The translations under genes were made by a program, and so were the position numbers. The notes under the pieces were generated by a model, which ran no database searches, was not told the origin of the DNA, and saw only the letters and a program-made list of their open reading frames with translations. Shown piece after piece: positions 49,338 to 57,689 of a stretch of DNA of 64,000 nt; position 1 is the stretch's first letter; each line of letters opens with the position of its first letter. Location of the stretch: contig NZ_HF570108.1 in assembly GCF_000297395.2 (NCBI RefSeq), forward strand, positions 4,243,200 through 4,307,199, written 5' to 3'. Origin of the DNA: Micromonospora lupini str. Lupac 08 (GTDB taxonomy: Bacteria > Actinomycetota > Actinomycetes > Mycobacteriales > Micromonosporaceae).

Positions 49338-50711
49338 CTAGTACTGCAACGGCAGTAGGCGAATCGAGTTCGACTCGTGTTCGTTGGTCCGACTGTGACG
49401 GATGTTGATGTCGATCGTTGGCATGGAGAGTTGGACCGGCTGCATGCCCGGATCGGGCCCAGGTTTCGGCGGTCGGAGCCGCGGCTGCGGGTCCGTCAGT
49501 ACCTGTGTGGGCTGGTCTCTGGTCTGGGTCGTAAGAACGGCTGGACCTTGGCTGAGCAGGCCGGGGATGCGTCGCCGGACGGGATGCAAAGGTTGTTGCG
49601 GTGGGCGGACTGGGACGTCGACGCGGTCCGCGACGATGTGCGGGACTACGTGGTCGAGCACCTCGGCGACCCGGCCGGAGTGCTGATCGTCGACGACACC
49701 GGGTTCCTGAAGAAGGGCACCCGGTCGGCCGGAGTGCAGCGTCAGTATTCCGGCACCGCCGGGCGGACGGAGAACTGCCAGGTCGGTGCGTTCCTGGCCT
49801 ACCGCTCAGCGAAGGGCCACGCGCTGATCGATCGGCAGCTCTACCTTCCGGCGTCGTGGACCGATGACCGGGACCGGTGCCGGGCCGCGGGGATCCCGGA
49901 CGCGGTGCAGTTCGCCACGAAGGTGCAGATGGCCCGGGAGATGCTGGCCCGCGCGTTGGATGCCGGGGTGCCGGTCGGGTGGGTGACGATGGACGAGGCC
50001 TACGGGCAGTCGAAATCGTTGCGGGTCTGGTTGGAACACCGGGATGTGGGTTATGTGGTCGCGACCCGCCGCAACGACGACATGATCACCACCACGATGG
50101 GCACCTGCCGAGCAGACAAGCTGATCGCCGCTCTGCCGGCCCGGGCGTGGTGCCGGCTGTCCGCCGGCGCGGGCGCCCACGGCCCGCGCGAGTACTGGTG
50201 GGCGCGGGTGCCGGTGCGGATCTGCTGGCAACCCGGCCGGGGCCACTGGCTCCTGGCCCGGCGCAGCATGACCACCGGGGAGATCGCCTACTACGTCTGC
50301 TACGGACCCCGCCGCACCCGACTGCTCGACCTGGCCCGCATCGCGGGAGCCCGTTGGGCGATCGAGGAGTGTTTCCAGCAGGCCAAGAACGAAGCCGGCC
50401 TCGACGAATACCAGGTCCGCGACTGGCGAGCCTGGTACGCCCACATCACCCTGTCCATGGCCGCTCACGCCTGGCTGTCCGTGGCCCGATCCCTTACCGC
50501 AAAAGGGGATCCAGTCCCGGCGACGACATGATGATCGGCTACACGGTACCGGAGATCCGAAGACTGCTCACCGCACTCATAGTGCGATCAACCCACCCAC
50601 CCGAGCACGTCTGGGCCTGGTCGCGATGGCGCCGACGACGCCAACACCAAGCCCGAACCTGCCACTACCGACGACACGGCTACCCCTGACCAACTGCCGT
50701 TGCAGTACTAG
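49338..50711. mobile_element. IS701-family insertion sequence with CTAG target duplication
   Basis: The element spans 49342-50707. Terminal inverted repeats TACTGCAACGGCAGT / ACTGCCGTTGCAGTA (15 bp, perfect) are flanked by CTAG at 49338-49341 and 50708-50711. A 4-bp YTAR duplication is what the IS701 family makes. It carries one transposase gene. The right-hand CTAG is also the first CTAG of the neighbouring IS5/IS427-like element. Confidence 0.92.
49377..50531 (+). CDS. IS701-family transposase
   Basis: This 384-aa DDE transposase reads from a GTG at 49377. The catalytic acids are visible: VLIVDDTGFLKKG (first Asp), VTMDEAYG (second Asp) and WAIEECFQQAKNEAGLDEYQVRDW (Glu, with the Y-rich IS4-type signature). 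The frame stops at 50531, but the family's C-terminal helix (IGYTVPEIRRLLTAL and the Arg/His-rich end) lies in the -1 frame up to 50689. GCA-AAA-GGG-GAT at 50499-50510 is a possible shift site. Either a frameshifted protein is made or the tail was lost. Confidence 0.88.
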   Translation: MFVGPTVTDVDVDRWHGELDRLHARIGPRFRRSEPRLRVRQYLCGLVSGLGRKNGWTLAEQAGDASPDGMQRLLRWADWDVDAVRDDVRDYVVEHLGDPAGVLIVDDTGFLKKGTRSAGVQRQYSGTAGRTENCQVGAFLAYRSAKGHALIDRQLYLPASWTDDRDRCRAAGIPDAVQFATKVQMAREMLARALDAGVPVGWVTMDEAYGQSKSLRVWLEHRDVGYVVATRRNDDMITTTMGTCRADKLIAALPARAWCRLSAGAGAHGPREYWWARVPVRICWQPGRGHWLLARRSMTTGEIAYYVCYGPRRTRLLDLARIAGARWAIEECFQQAKNEAGLDEYQVRDWRAWYAHITLSMAAHAWLSVARSLTAKGDPVPATT

Positions 50712-51621
50712 GCCGTGTCTTCAAAGGTTCATAACCATTGGAGTAGCGCGGCGATGGTGACGGTGGCCCGGTATGACGTTGCTGTCTTGTCGTATCGGGT
50801 GGCCAAGCTGCGGCACTGCTTGAGCCGGTTGAAGCACCGTTCGACGACGTTGCGCCGCTTGTAGAGCTGCTTGTCGAACGCTGGTGGCCGGCCGCCGCGG
50901 CTGCCTCGCCGGCGGCGGTTGGCCTGCTGATCAGCGCGTTCGGGGATCGTGTGTGGGATGCCTCGTCGGCGTAGGCCGGCGCGGATGGCCTTGGAGCTGT
51001 AGCCCTTGTCGGCGATGACGTGCTCCGGGCGGACGCGGGGCCGGCCGGGGCCTGAACGCTCGACACGGATGCGGGTGAGGACCTGGGTGAAGCGGGTGCA
51101 GTCGTTGACGTTGCCGCCGGAGAGCACGAAGGCCAGGGGCCGACCCAGGCCGTCGCAGGCGAGGTGAATCTTGGTGGTCAGTCCACCTCGAGATCGGCCG
51201 AGGGCGTGATCTTGTGGTTCGTCCGTTTCTCGGCGCCCCCTTTAGCGCCTGCAGCGTGCTGGTGGGCTCGCACGATGGTCGAGTCGACCGACACCAGCCA
51301 GTCGATGTCACCGGCCGCGTCCGCGTCGGCCTGCACTCCGGCCAGCATCCGCTCGAACGTCCCGTCCAGGGCCCACCTGCGGAAACGGGTGTAGATCGAC
51401 TGCCAGGACCCGTAACGGGTGGGCACGTCCCGCCACGCTGCCCCGGCCCGGACCTTCCACACGATCCCGTTGAGCACCCGCCGGTCATCGACCCGCGGCC
51501 GACCACCCGTCACCGCCGACGGCAGATACCTGGACAGGGCTTCCCACTCGACGTCAGACAACTCGTAGCGACGACCCACGCGCTACATCATCCGATACCA
51601 AGATCCTTTGAAGACACTGCC
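50711..51621. mobile_element. IS5-family (IS427-type) insertion sequence
   Basis: The ends GGCCGTGTCTTCAAAGG (50711-50727) and CCTTTGAAGACACTGCC (51605-51621) are inverted repeats with one mismatch. Both are flanked by TA (50709-50710 and 51622-51623), the 2-bp target duplication used by the IS427 group. The element is 911 bp and encodes a two-frame transposase on the minus strand. Confidence 0.88.
50729..51579 (-). CDS. IS5/IS427-type transposase, OrfA + OrfB in two frames
   Basis: OrfA (51178-51579) starts YELSDVEWEALSRYLPS and contains RAGAAWRDVPTRYGSWQSIYTRFRRW and DWLVSVDSTIVRAHQHAAGAK (first Asp). OrfB, in another frame, reads DHALGRSRGGLTTKIHLACD, VIADKGYSSKAIRAGL (second Asp) and NVVERCFNRLKQCRSLATRYDK (Glu). 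The frames overlap across 51178-51238, near GCTAAAGGGGGC, where a programmed shift should join them, as usual for this group. It looks intact. Confidence 0.87.
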
Positions 51622-52046
51622 TAGCGGCCGCGAAGCATGTCGGCGAGGCCGGCGGGGTAGAGCGGGCGGCCTGCGGTGAAGCTGCTCAAGGAACGCCACA
51701 TGACTTTCGTGCCCGGATTGTCGAGGATCTCGCCGACCGTGTCCCGCTCGTAGACCGACTGATCGGTGAGCCGGCAGTCGTAGACGAAGACGATCTCATG
51801 CCCGTCGCGGTCGAACGCGTGAAAGAGGTTTTCCAGAACGCCCAGGAGGCGTACGTCGAGAAGCTCGACGTCGAGTTCCTCGCGCAGTTCGCGACGTACG
51901 GCGGCCTCGGCGGTCTCGCCGAATTCGATGCCCCCGCCCAGGGGACGGTAGAAGGTTTCGTCCTTCGCGGAGTCGTGGCTCTCGAACACGAGCAGGTCCT
52001 CACCACGACGTGGCACGGCAAGGGCGACCGGGCGGATTGACGACAT
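51621..52046 (-). CDS. Nudix hydrolase
   Basis: This 141-aa protein starts at the ATG at 52046. Nudix box: GGGIEFGETAEAAVRRELREELDV, complete. It is preceded by FYRPLG and followed by LLGVLENLFHAFDRDGHEIVFVY, like the ADP-ribose/(d)NTP pyrophosphatase type. Its TAG stop (51621-51623) lies exactly at the edge of the IS5/IS427 element: the target TA is part of the stop codon. It is co-oriented with a TPR gene whose stop is 17 bp upstream. Confidence 0.9.
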   Translation of the reverse strand: MSSIRPVALAVPRRGEDLLVFESHDSAKDETFYRPLGGGIEFGETAEAAVRRELREELDVELLDVRLLGVLENLFHAFDRDGHEIVFVYDCRLTDQSVYERDTVGEILDNPGTKVMWRSLSSFTAGRPLYPAGLADMLRGR

Positions 52047-52062
52047 CAGTCGAGGCTAATGC

Positions 52063-52725
52063 TTAAATCTGTGTTCTTGCCTGCTCGATCTGCTGCACGA
52101 TGGCATGGGCGCCGTGGCCCTGGGCGATGGCGTTCGCCTCGTCGAGTGTCGCGAGCGCGTCCGTGTGGCGGTCCTGGGCAGCAGCGATGTAGGCCAGGCC
52201 GACCATGTTGGCGGCCACGCCCGGCAGCGCCCCCATCTCTCGGCGCAGCCGTGACGACTCCTCCAGCCGCTCGCGCGCTTCGTCCAGTCGACCGGCCGTG
52301 TGCGCCGCGATGCCCAGGTGGCGAAGTACCTCGGCCTCGGTCGGCTTGTCGCCGACCTGCGCCGCCATCTGGCGGGACCGTGTCAGGTGCGGAACCGCGG
52401 TCTCGTCGTCGCGCCGGATCACCTGATGCAGGCAGCCGATCCAGAACAGCGTCTCGGCCTGGCCGCGCGTGTCGCCCAGCGCCTGGTACAGCTCGATCGC
52501 ACGCTCAAACAACTGCAGCTCAGCCGGGTCCTCGACGGGTGACGAGCCGCTGATGGCGCGTTCATTGAGGAATCGCGCATGCAGGATCCGCCCGCGGGCC
52601 AGCGCGGTGTCGGCCTCCACCGCGTCCAGGTCCCGTTCGGCGTCGGCCAGCACGCCAGCATCGCCGCTGAACACGGCGTGTTCATAGAGGACCCTGGCCC
52701 GTTCGATGCGATCTTCGGCGCTCAT
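52063..52725 (-). CDS. TPR-repeat protein paired with a Nudix hydrolase
   Basis: This 220-aa all-helical protein has TPR units: ADAERDLDAVEADTALARGRILHARFLNERA, FERAIELYQALGDTRGQAETLFWIGCLHQ, VLRHLGIAAHTAGRLDEARERLEESSRL, MVGLAYIAAAQDRHTDALATLDEANAIA. There is no HTH and no signal peptide. It is probably a cytosolic scaffold or sensor. It is first in an operon with the Nudix gene 16 bp downstream, echoing the TPR-Nudix order at 44064-45995. Confidence 0.82.
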   Translation of the reverse strand: MSAEDRIERARVLYEHAVFSGDAGVLADAERDLDAVEADTALARGRILHARFLNERAISGSSPVEDPAELQLFERAIELYQALGDTRGQAETLFWIGCLHQVIRRDDETAVPHLTRSRQMAAQVGDKPTEAEVLRHLGIAAHTAGRLDEARERLEESSRLRREMGALPGVAANMVGLAYIAAAQDRHTDALATLDEANAIAQGHGAHAIVQQIEQARTQI

Positions 52726-52793
52726 CGCCGCCCCCGTCCCGGCATCGCCACTGGGTGCCGGGTCAGCAGCTTAATGGTTGGCCCGTTCGTCGG

Positions 52794-53224
52794 GTGGGTG
52801 GCGGCCGCCGGTCGGCGTCCGGCGGCCGCCCCACAACCGGTCAGCTGGCGTACACCTCCAGTGCCGCCAGTTGCCCGGCCGGCCAGCCGGTGTTACCGGT
52901 CACGGTGATGCGCACGTAGCGGGTCTGCGCCGCGCTGAAGGTCAGCGCCACCTGGTTGCCCGTCGACGGGTTGAAGGTCCGCGCCGCCGAGGAGACAAGC
53001 GTGCCGAAGCTGCTCCCGTCGGTGCTGCCCGTCACGGCCAGGGTCTGCGTGCGAGTCGCCCAGGCCGACGACGGCGGCAGCTTCAGCACCACTCGCCCGA
53101 CCGTGCGCGTCGCGCCCAGGTCGACCTGGACCCACTGCGGGAACGCGTTGTTGGCGCTCTCCCAGTAGCTGTTCGCGTCGCCGTCGACCACGCTGCCCGA
53201 CCCGTAGCTCTGGACGTGGCTGCT
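52794..53224. repeat. 431-bp direct repeat, right copy
   Basis: This is the ancestral-looking copy, since it is joined to the complete glycosidase gene. It spans the terminator and the last F5/8C domain. The left copy is at 47756-48186. Confidence 0.9.
52800..52830 (-). terminator. Terminator after the glycosidase gene
   Basis: GGCGGCCGCCGG / CCGGCGGCCGCC, a 12-bp perfect stem with a 7-nt loop, begins 10 bp past the stop at 52841. The same hairpin occurs in the left repeat copy at 47762-47792. Confidence 0.75.
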
Positions 53225-55231
53225 CTCGCTCGTGGATCGGCCGCGGGCCAGGTCGGAGTTGGCGGGGGCGTCGGTGGTGGCGGTGACCGCGTTCGAGGCC
53301 GCCGAGGTGTTGCCGGCGGCGTCGCGGGCGGTGACCGTGAAGGTGTACGAGGTGGAGGCGTTGAGTCCGCTCACGGTCGCCGTGGTGCCCGTGACCGAGC
53401 TGACCACAGTGCCGCCCTGGCGCACCTGGTAGCCGGTCACGCCGTTGTCGTCGGTCGACGCCGTCCAGGCCAGGGACACGCTGCTCGCGCTCCGACCGGT
53501 CACCGTGAGGCCGCTCGGCGCGCTCGGTGCGGTGGTGTCCGTGGTGCCGCTTGAGGCGTACACCTCGACCTGGGAGAGCTGGCCCGCCGCCCAGCCGGTG
53601 TTGCCGGCGATGCTCAGCCGGATGTGGCGGGCCGTGGTGGTCGTGAGCGTGCGGGTCACGGTGTTGCCGGTCGCCGGGTCGAAGGCGAACGCCGAGGCAC
53701 CGGCGATTGTCGAGAAGGAGCTGCCGTCGACGCTGCCCTGCACGGTGATGGTCTGGGTGCGCGCACCCCAGCCGGCGGGCAGCCGCACCACGAGCTTGTT
53801 GACCTGGTGGCTGGCGCCGAGGTCGACCTGCCACCACTGCGGGAAGGAGCCGCTGCCGCTCTCCCAGTAGCTGCCGGCGTCGGAGTCCACCGCGTTCGAG
53901 GCGGCGAACGAGCCGTTCTGGCTGCTCGCGGAGGTGGACCTGCCGGCGGCGAGGTTTCCGGTGGCCGGGGGTGGGGTGCCGACCATCGGCGGCGTCGGGC
54001 GTACGGCGGTGAGCGCGAGCTGTCCCTTGAGCATCCGGCCGCCGTCGCCGGTGATGCGCAGGTAGTAGTCGGAGGAGCAGGCCACGCCGTCCTCGTCCAG
54101 GGCCCGGATGTTCGCGCCGGCCGGGGTGGTGGCCTGCGTCTCGGACGTCTTGGCGATCTGGTTGCCCTCGTTGTACTCGTCGAACATGGACACGTACAGG
54201 CCCTGGGAGCCGAGCCGGACCATGTTGTAGATGTGCCGCCAGTAGAAGTCGCCGTGCTTGCGGTGCCCCCCGGCGAGGTCGCCGGGCATCACGCAGGGCA
54301 GGTAGTCGATGCCGCGCGCCGCGCAGTCGGCCATGTCACCGACGTTGACGTTGTTGTAGTACGAGTCGAGCTCCTCCACCGTGCGGGCGCGGTAGACCAT
54401 CCACGGCGAGATCGCGTGGAAGGCGTGGTAGACGTCGAGAAAGCCGGGGCGGGAGTCCTCGATGCCCTGCCGCCACCACGTCGGCACGCCACCGATGACG
54501 TAGCACCCCTGCGCCTTGAACCAGTTGATGACCTCCAGGCAGGGCCCGGGGGTGAAGGGCCGGCTCGACTCACTGAAGCCGAAGCCCCAGATGCAGACGA
54601 CAGGCTTGCCGTTCTGGCGGGCGTACGCGCTGGAGGCGGTGTGCGCGGCCATCTTCGTCGTCCAGTCGGTCTTGATCTCCGACTGGAACGTCAGCCAGTC
54701 GGTGACGTCGTACATGATGTAGAACTTGCGGTTGTAGCGCTCGGCCGCCGAACGCACCTTCTGCGTCATCGCGTCGCGGGTCGGCCCCTCCCCGCCCATC
54801 GGGTTGAACCGTTGCAGCGCGGCGGTGTCGCAGCCGTACTCCTGCATCCAGCGAAAGTGGGTGTCCACCGTCTGCTGGTCGTAGGAGGAGAAGAGGGTGG
54901 CCGGCGATCCGTTGCCGAGGTTGGGGTACGCGGTGGGATAGCTGCGCGTGTACTCGCGCATGTCCGGCCAGGACACGATCGTGGTGTTGGACGGCGACGG
55001 CGGCTGGAACCGGTCGCGGCTCCAGTGCCACCAGCCGCCGATGGGCGCCGAGTCGCCTGGCGCGCTGAACCAGCCCTGGTAGCCGACAGTCACCTTGCCG
55101 ACCACGTCCCCCACCGGGCTCGCGGCGGCGGCAGGTGTCGCCAGTGTGGTGAGCAGTTCGGTGGTGGAGGTGGCGGCGAGGGCGGACCCCGCCAGTACGG
55201 ACGTGACGAACCTGCGGCGGGAGACCGCCAT
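52841..55231 (-). CDS. Secreted GH71/99-like glycoside hydrolase with F5/8C-Fn3-F5/8C tail
   Basis: The ATG at 55231 (AAGGAG upstream) gives 796 aa. A Tat-type signal (VSRRRFVTSVLAGSALAA) leads into a catalytic region of ~400 aa: VTVGYQGWFSAPGDSAPIGGWWHWSRD, HFRWMQEYGCDTAALQRF, YDVTDWLTF, KPVVCIWGFGFS, GLYVSMFDEYNEGNQI. This matches GH71/99-like proteins, which act on alpha-glucans or mannans; the catalytic acids are not certain. Then an F5/8C domain (~430-560), a fibronectin type III domain (~570-655) and a second F5/8C domain (~660-796). It is probably an exported polysaccharide hydrolase. Confidence 0.82.
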   Translation of the reverse strand: MAVSRRRFVTSVLAGSALAATSTTELLTTLATPAAAASPVGDVVGKVTVGYQGWFSAPGDSAPIGGWWHWSRDRFQPPSPSNTTIVSWPDMREYTRSYPTAYPNLGNGSPATLFSSYDQQTVDTHFRWMQEYGCDTAALQRFNPMGGEGPTRDAMTQKVRSAAERYNRKFYIMYDVTDWLTFQSEIKTDWTTKMAAHTASSAYARQNGKPVVCIWGFGFSESSRPFTPGPCLEVINWFKAQGCYVIGGVPTWWRQGIEDSRPGFLDVYHAFHAISPWMVYRARTVEELDSYYNNVNVGDMADCAARGIDYLPCVMPGDLAGGHRKHGDFYWRHIYNMVRLGSQGLYVSMFDEYNEGNQIAKTSETQATTPAGANIRALDEDGVACSSDYYLRITGDGGRMLKGQLALTAVRPTPPMVGTPPPATGNLAAGRSTSASSQNGSFAASNAVDSDAGSYWESGSGSFPQWWQVDLGASHQVNKLVVRLPAGWGARTQTITVQGSVDGSSFSTIAGASAFAFDPATGNTVTRTLTTTTARHIRLSIAGNTGWAAGQLSQVEVYASSGTTDTTAPSAPSGLTVTGRSASSVSLAWTASTDDNGVTGYQVRQGGTVVSSVTGTTATVSGLNASTSYTFTVTARDAAGNTSAASNAVTATTDAPANSDLARGRSTSESSHVQSYGSGSVVDGDANSYWESANNAFPQWVQVDLGATRTVGRVVLKLPPSSAWATRTQTLAVTGSTDGSSFGTLVSSAARTFNPSTGNQVALTFSAAQTRYVRITVTGNTGWPAGQLAALEVYAS

Positions 55232-55353
55232 GGGACCACTCCTTCGGGACGGAAGGCATTGACGGCCATCGTGGCAGCAGTGGATGCTATCCCGCAAGAG
55301 TGCGACTGATCGATGAAAAATCAAGGCAGGCCGTCGGCAGGAGCCGGCCGCGA

Positions 55354-55388
55354 ACGGGGGCCGGAACCGCGTCGGTCCCGGCCCCCGT
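55354..55388 (-). terminator. Terminator after the beta-helix gene
   Basis: ACGGGGGCCGG / CCGGCCCCCGT, an 11-bp stem with a 13-nt loop, lies 18 bp past the stop at 55406. Confidence 0.65.
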
Positions 55389-55405
55389 CGGTACGCTCGA
55401 AACGA

Positions 55406-57259
55406 CTACGGCGTCGGGTACTGCGCGACGTAGACCGGCTCGCCGGCCTTCGTCATGTCGGCCGCGTCGCCGACACCGTTGACCACGTGGTCGATCGTGC
55501 CGGCGCTGAGGTTGACGGTCATGATGTGGTGCAGTCGCACCCCGGGCGTGACCGGCGCCTCGAAGCCGTTCTCGGTGTGGATCGACGGGTTGTTCTGGTT
55601 GAAGACGTACACCCCGCCGCCGTACAGGTCGTGGTGGCGGACCCGGTCGCCGACCTTGTAGCCGGCGAAGCCCTCGACCGTGCCGTTCATCCAGTCGGCC
55701 TGCGTCGGCGGGTCGTAGGGCAGCTCGTTCTGGTAGAGAATCGTGGTGCCGTGCTCGCCGTTCCAGACCGTGTTGTAGCGCTGGAAGTGCTCGACGAACA
55801 GGCCGGTGGCGGTCACGTGGTCGCCGTTGATGACGGCGCCGTAGCGGCCGGTGTTGGTGCGCCAGCGGTCGGTGTCACCGTTGACGCCCTCGGTGAAGCC
55901 CTCCACGCCGTGGTCGCCGCGCCACACCCAGGTGTGGTCGATGAGCACGTTGTCGCTGTTGACCTCCAGCGCCGTATTGGTGCGGCCGATGTGCGGGCCG
56001 CCGACGCGGAAGTACACGTCGGAGAGCGTGGTCGGGTTGGCCGGGCTGCTGTGGCCGTGGCCGTGCGAGCGGCCCACCCGCAGCAGGGCCGGCGACTCGA
56101 CGGTGCCGGCGTCGATCGTGACGCCGGCGACGATCACGCCGGGCACGTCGGCGACGTCCAGCGGGACCGCGCCGTTCACCGCGGTGAGGGTGGCGTGGCC
56201 GATGCCGAGCACCACCGTGTCGGCCCGCCGGATCTCGATGCTGCGCGCGATGTCGTAGACGCCGGGGGTGAGCAGCAGGTTCTTGCCGCGCGCGAGCTGA
56301 CTGTTGATCAGCCGCACCGGGTCGGACGGCTTCGCGACGAAGAAGTCGTCGATCCCGATGGTCCGCCCGGGGGTCATGCCGTCGCCCCAGGAGACGCCCC
56401 GGCTGTCGCGCTGCGCCGCCGGCACCCGCACGTTGTAGCGGCCCTTGCCGTCGACGTACAGGTAGGGCTTCTCCCGGCTCAGCGGGGTGGTGTCGAGCGT
56501 GGTGTACGGCGGGTCCGGGAACGTGGCGTCGTCAGGTGCGCCCTCGACGCCCGCGAAGACCTGGTTCCACACGGCGTTGGACCACCCGGCGACCTCGCTG
56601 TTGCGGGTGAGCCACTGCTGCTGGGAGCCGTTGGTGGTGGCCGGCAGCCGCGAGTCGGCGATGAAGCCGCCGCTTGCGTACTGCGGGCCGGCGGTGCAGT
56701 AGTCCATCAGGGACAGCCCGCCGCCGGTGATGTTCAATCGGCGCATCGAGACCGCCTGGGACACCGCCCAGAAATTCGCCGTCGCCCGGCAGCCGTCCTG
56801 CCCCGCGCCGTTGACGGTGAGCGAGAGGTTGGACAGGGTGCGCCAGAAGTTGACGAGCGCGAGGCAATTGCCGGTGCCGCCGTCGGCCAGGCAGCGGTTG
56901 TAGACCTCCAGCTTGCCGTTCACGGCGACGTCGGTGGGCGCGGCGCCCAGGCCGGCGACCTCGGTGTAGTAGCCGACCTTGGCCTGCAACGGCTGCTCGG
57001 CCGTGCCGTACGCGCCCGGCTTGAACAGGTAGGCGTGCCGCTCGGTGCCCATCTCGTTGTCGACCTGCCGGGCGTGCGCGGCGTCGAGGGTCTGCTGGAT
57101 CTCGCCGACCGGCATGGTCGGGTCGAAGATCGTCACGTTCGGCCCGAAGTCGGGTGCGCCGTGCGTCGGGCGGCCGGCGCTGGCGGCGGTGCCGCTCGTC
57201 GCGAGGGCGGTGGTGACCAGAAGAGCGAGAAGGAGGGTACGTCGGGACGGGCTTGTCAT
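55406..57259 (-). CDS. Secreted beta-helix polysaccharide-active protein
   Basis: This 617-aa protein starts at the ATG at 57259. The signal peptide is SRRTLLLALLVTTALATSGTAASA. The mature protein has PNVTIFDPTMPVGEIQQTLDAAHARQ and many Asn/Gly-rich turns (NVLIDHTWVWRGDHGVEG, GVIVAGVTIDAGTVESPALLRVG, LLLTPGVYDIARSIEIRRADTVVLGIGHATL). These are rungs of a right-handed parallel beta-helix (pectate-lyase/GH55-like). In Streptomyces similar proteins carry the name adenylyl cyclase, which looks unjustified. It probably cleaves or binds an extracellular glycan; no active site is certain. Confidence 0.75.
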   Translation of the reverse strand: MTSPSRRTLLLALLVTTALATSGTAASAGRPTHGAPDFGPNVTIFDPTMPVGEIQQTLDAAHARQVDNEMGTERHAYLFKPGAYGTAEQPLQAKVGYYTEVAGLGAAPTDVAVNGKLEVYNRCLADGGTGNCLALVNFWRTLSNLSLTVNGAGQDGCRATANFWAVSQAVSMRRLNITGGGLSLMDYCTAGPQYASGGFIADSRLPATTNGSQQQWLTRNSEVAGWSNAVWNQVFAGVEGAPDDATFPDPPYTTLDTTPLSREKPYLYVDGKGRYNVRVPAAQRDSRGVSWGDGMTPGRTIGIDDFFVAKPSDPVRLINSQLARGKNLLLTPGVYDIARSIEIRRADTVVLGIGHATLTAVNGAVPLDVADVPGVIVAGVTIDAGTVESPALLRVGRSHGHGHSSPANPTTLSDVYFRVGGPHIGRTNTALEVNSDNVLIDHTWVWRGDHGVEGFTEGVNGDTDRWRTNTGRYGAVINGDHVTATGLFVEHFQRYNTVWNGEHGTTILYQNELPYDPPTQADWMNGTVEGFAGYKVGDRVRHHDLYGGGVYVFNQNNPSIHTENGFEAPVTPGVRLHHIMTVNLSAGTIDHVVNGVGDAADMTKAGEPVYVAQYPTP

Positions 57260-57390
57260 GTGGTTCGTCCTCTCCGCTGGCCAGGGGCGTGCTCCCGGCG
57301 CAGCTGGGGGCGGTGAGAGCGCTCTCTGGTGTTTCTACCCGGTAAAGCGACAGTCCGCCATGACCGGGACGGCGAACTTCGGCCCGGGCG

Positions 57391-57688
57391 GGTGAGAATG
57401 GACGGTGACGCGGGGAGGCGCCGATGCAGATCGACTCGCTGCCCCACCTGGACGAACACGCCACGCTCATCGCGGCGGAGACCGACCAGGTCTGGCCGCA
57501 CCTCACCGACGTCGTCGAGCGGACCTTCTCGCGTCCCGGCACGGGCGGATACGCCCGCCTGGTGGGCGCCGCCGACCCGGTCACGTCCGGGCCTCGACCG
57601 CTCGTCGAGGGCTCGACATTCCCCGGCTTCCACGTTTTCCCCTGGACCGGTGAGAATGGACGCTGACGCGCAACGGGGAGGCGACGAT
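57391..57688 (+). repeat. Duplicated ~30-bp leader flanking a truncated gene
   Basis: GGTGAGAATGGACGgTGACGCG..GGGGAGGCG occurs before the ATG at 57424 (57391-57420) and again before the GTG at 57690 (57649-57683), with one substitution and a short insertion. The second copy lies where the truncated gene should continue. The ribosome-binding sites of both genes are in this repeat. Confidence 0.8.
57424..57666 (+). pseudogene. Truncated SRPBCC-like protein gene
   Basis: The 80-codon frame MQIDSLPHLDEHATLIAA...DQVWPHLTDVVERTFSRPG... and YARLVGAADPVTSGPRPL.EGSTFPGFHV resembles the N-terminal half of a polyketide cyclase/SRPBCC-type protein (~150 aa). It runs into the second leader copy and stops at 57666. 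The C-terminal half is absent. It is probably the product of a deletion between repeated sequences. Confidence 0.65.
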
Positions 57689-57689
57689 C

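Noticed and set aside
53624..55309. A 561-codon plus-strand open frame
   Set aside because: It is the complement of the GH71/99-like gene and lacks any motif or ribosome-binding site.
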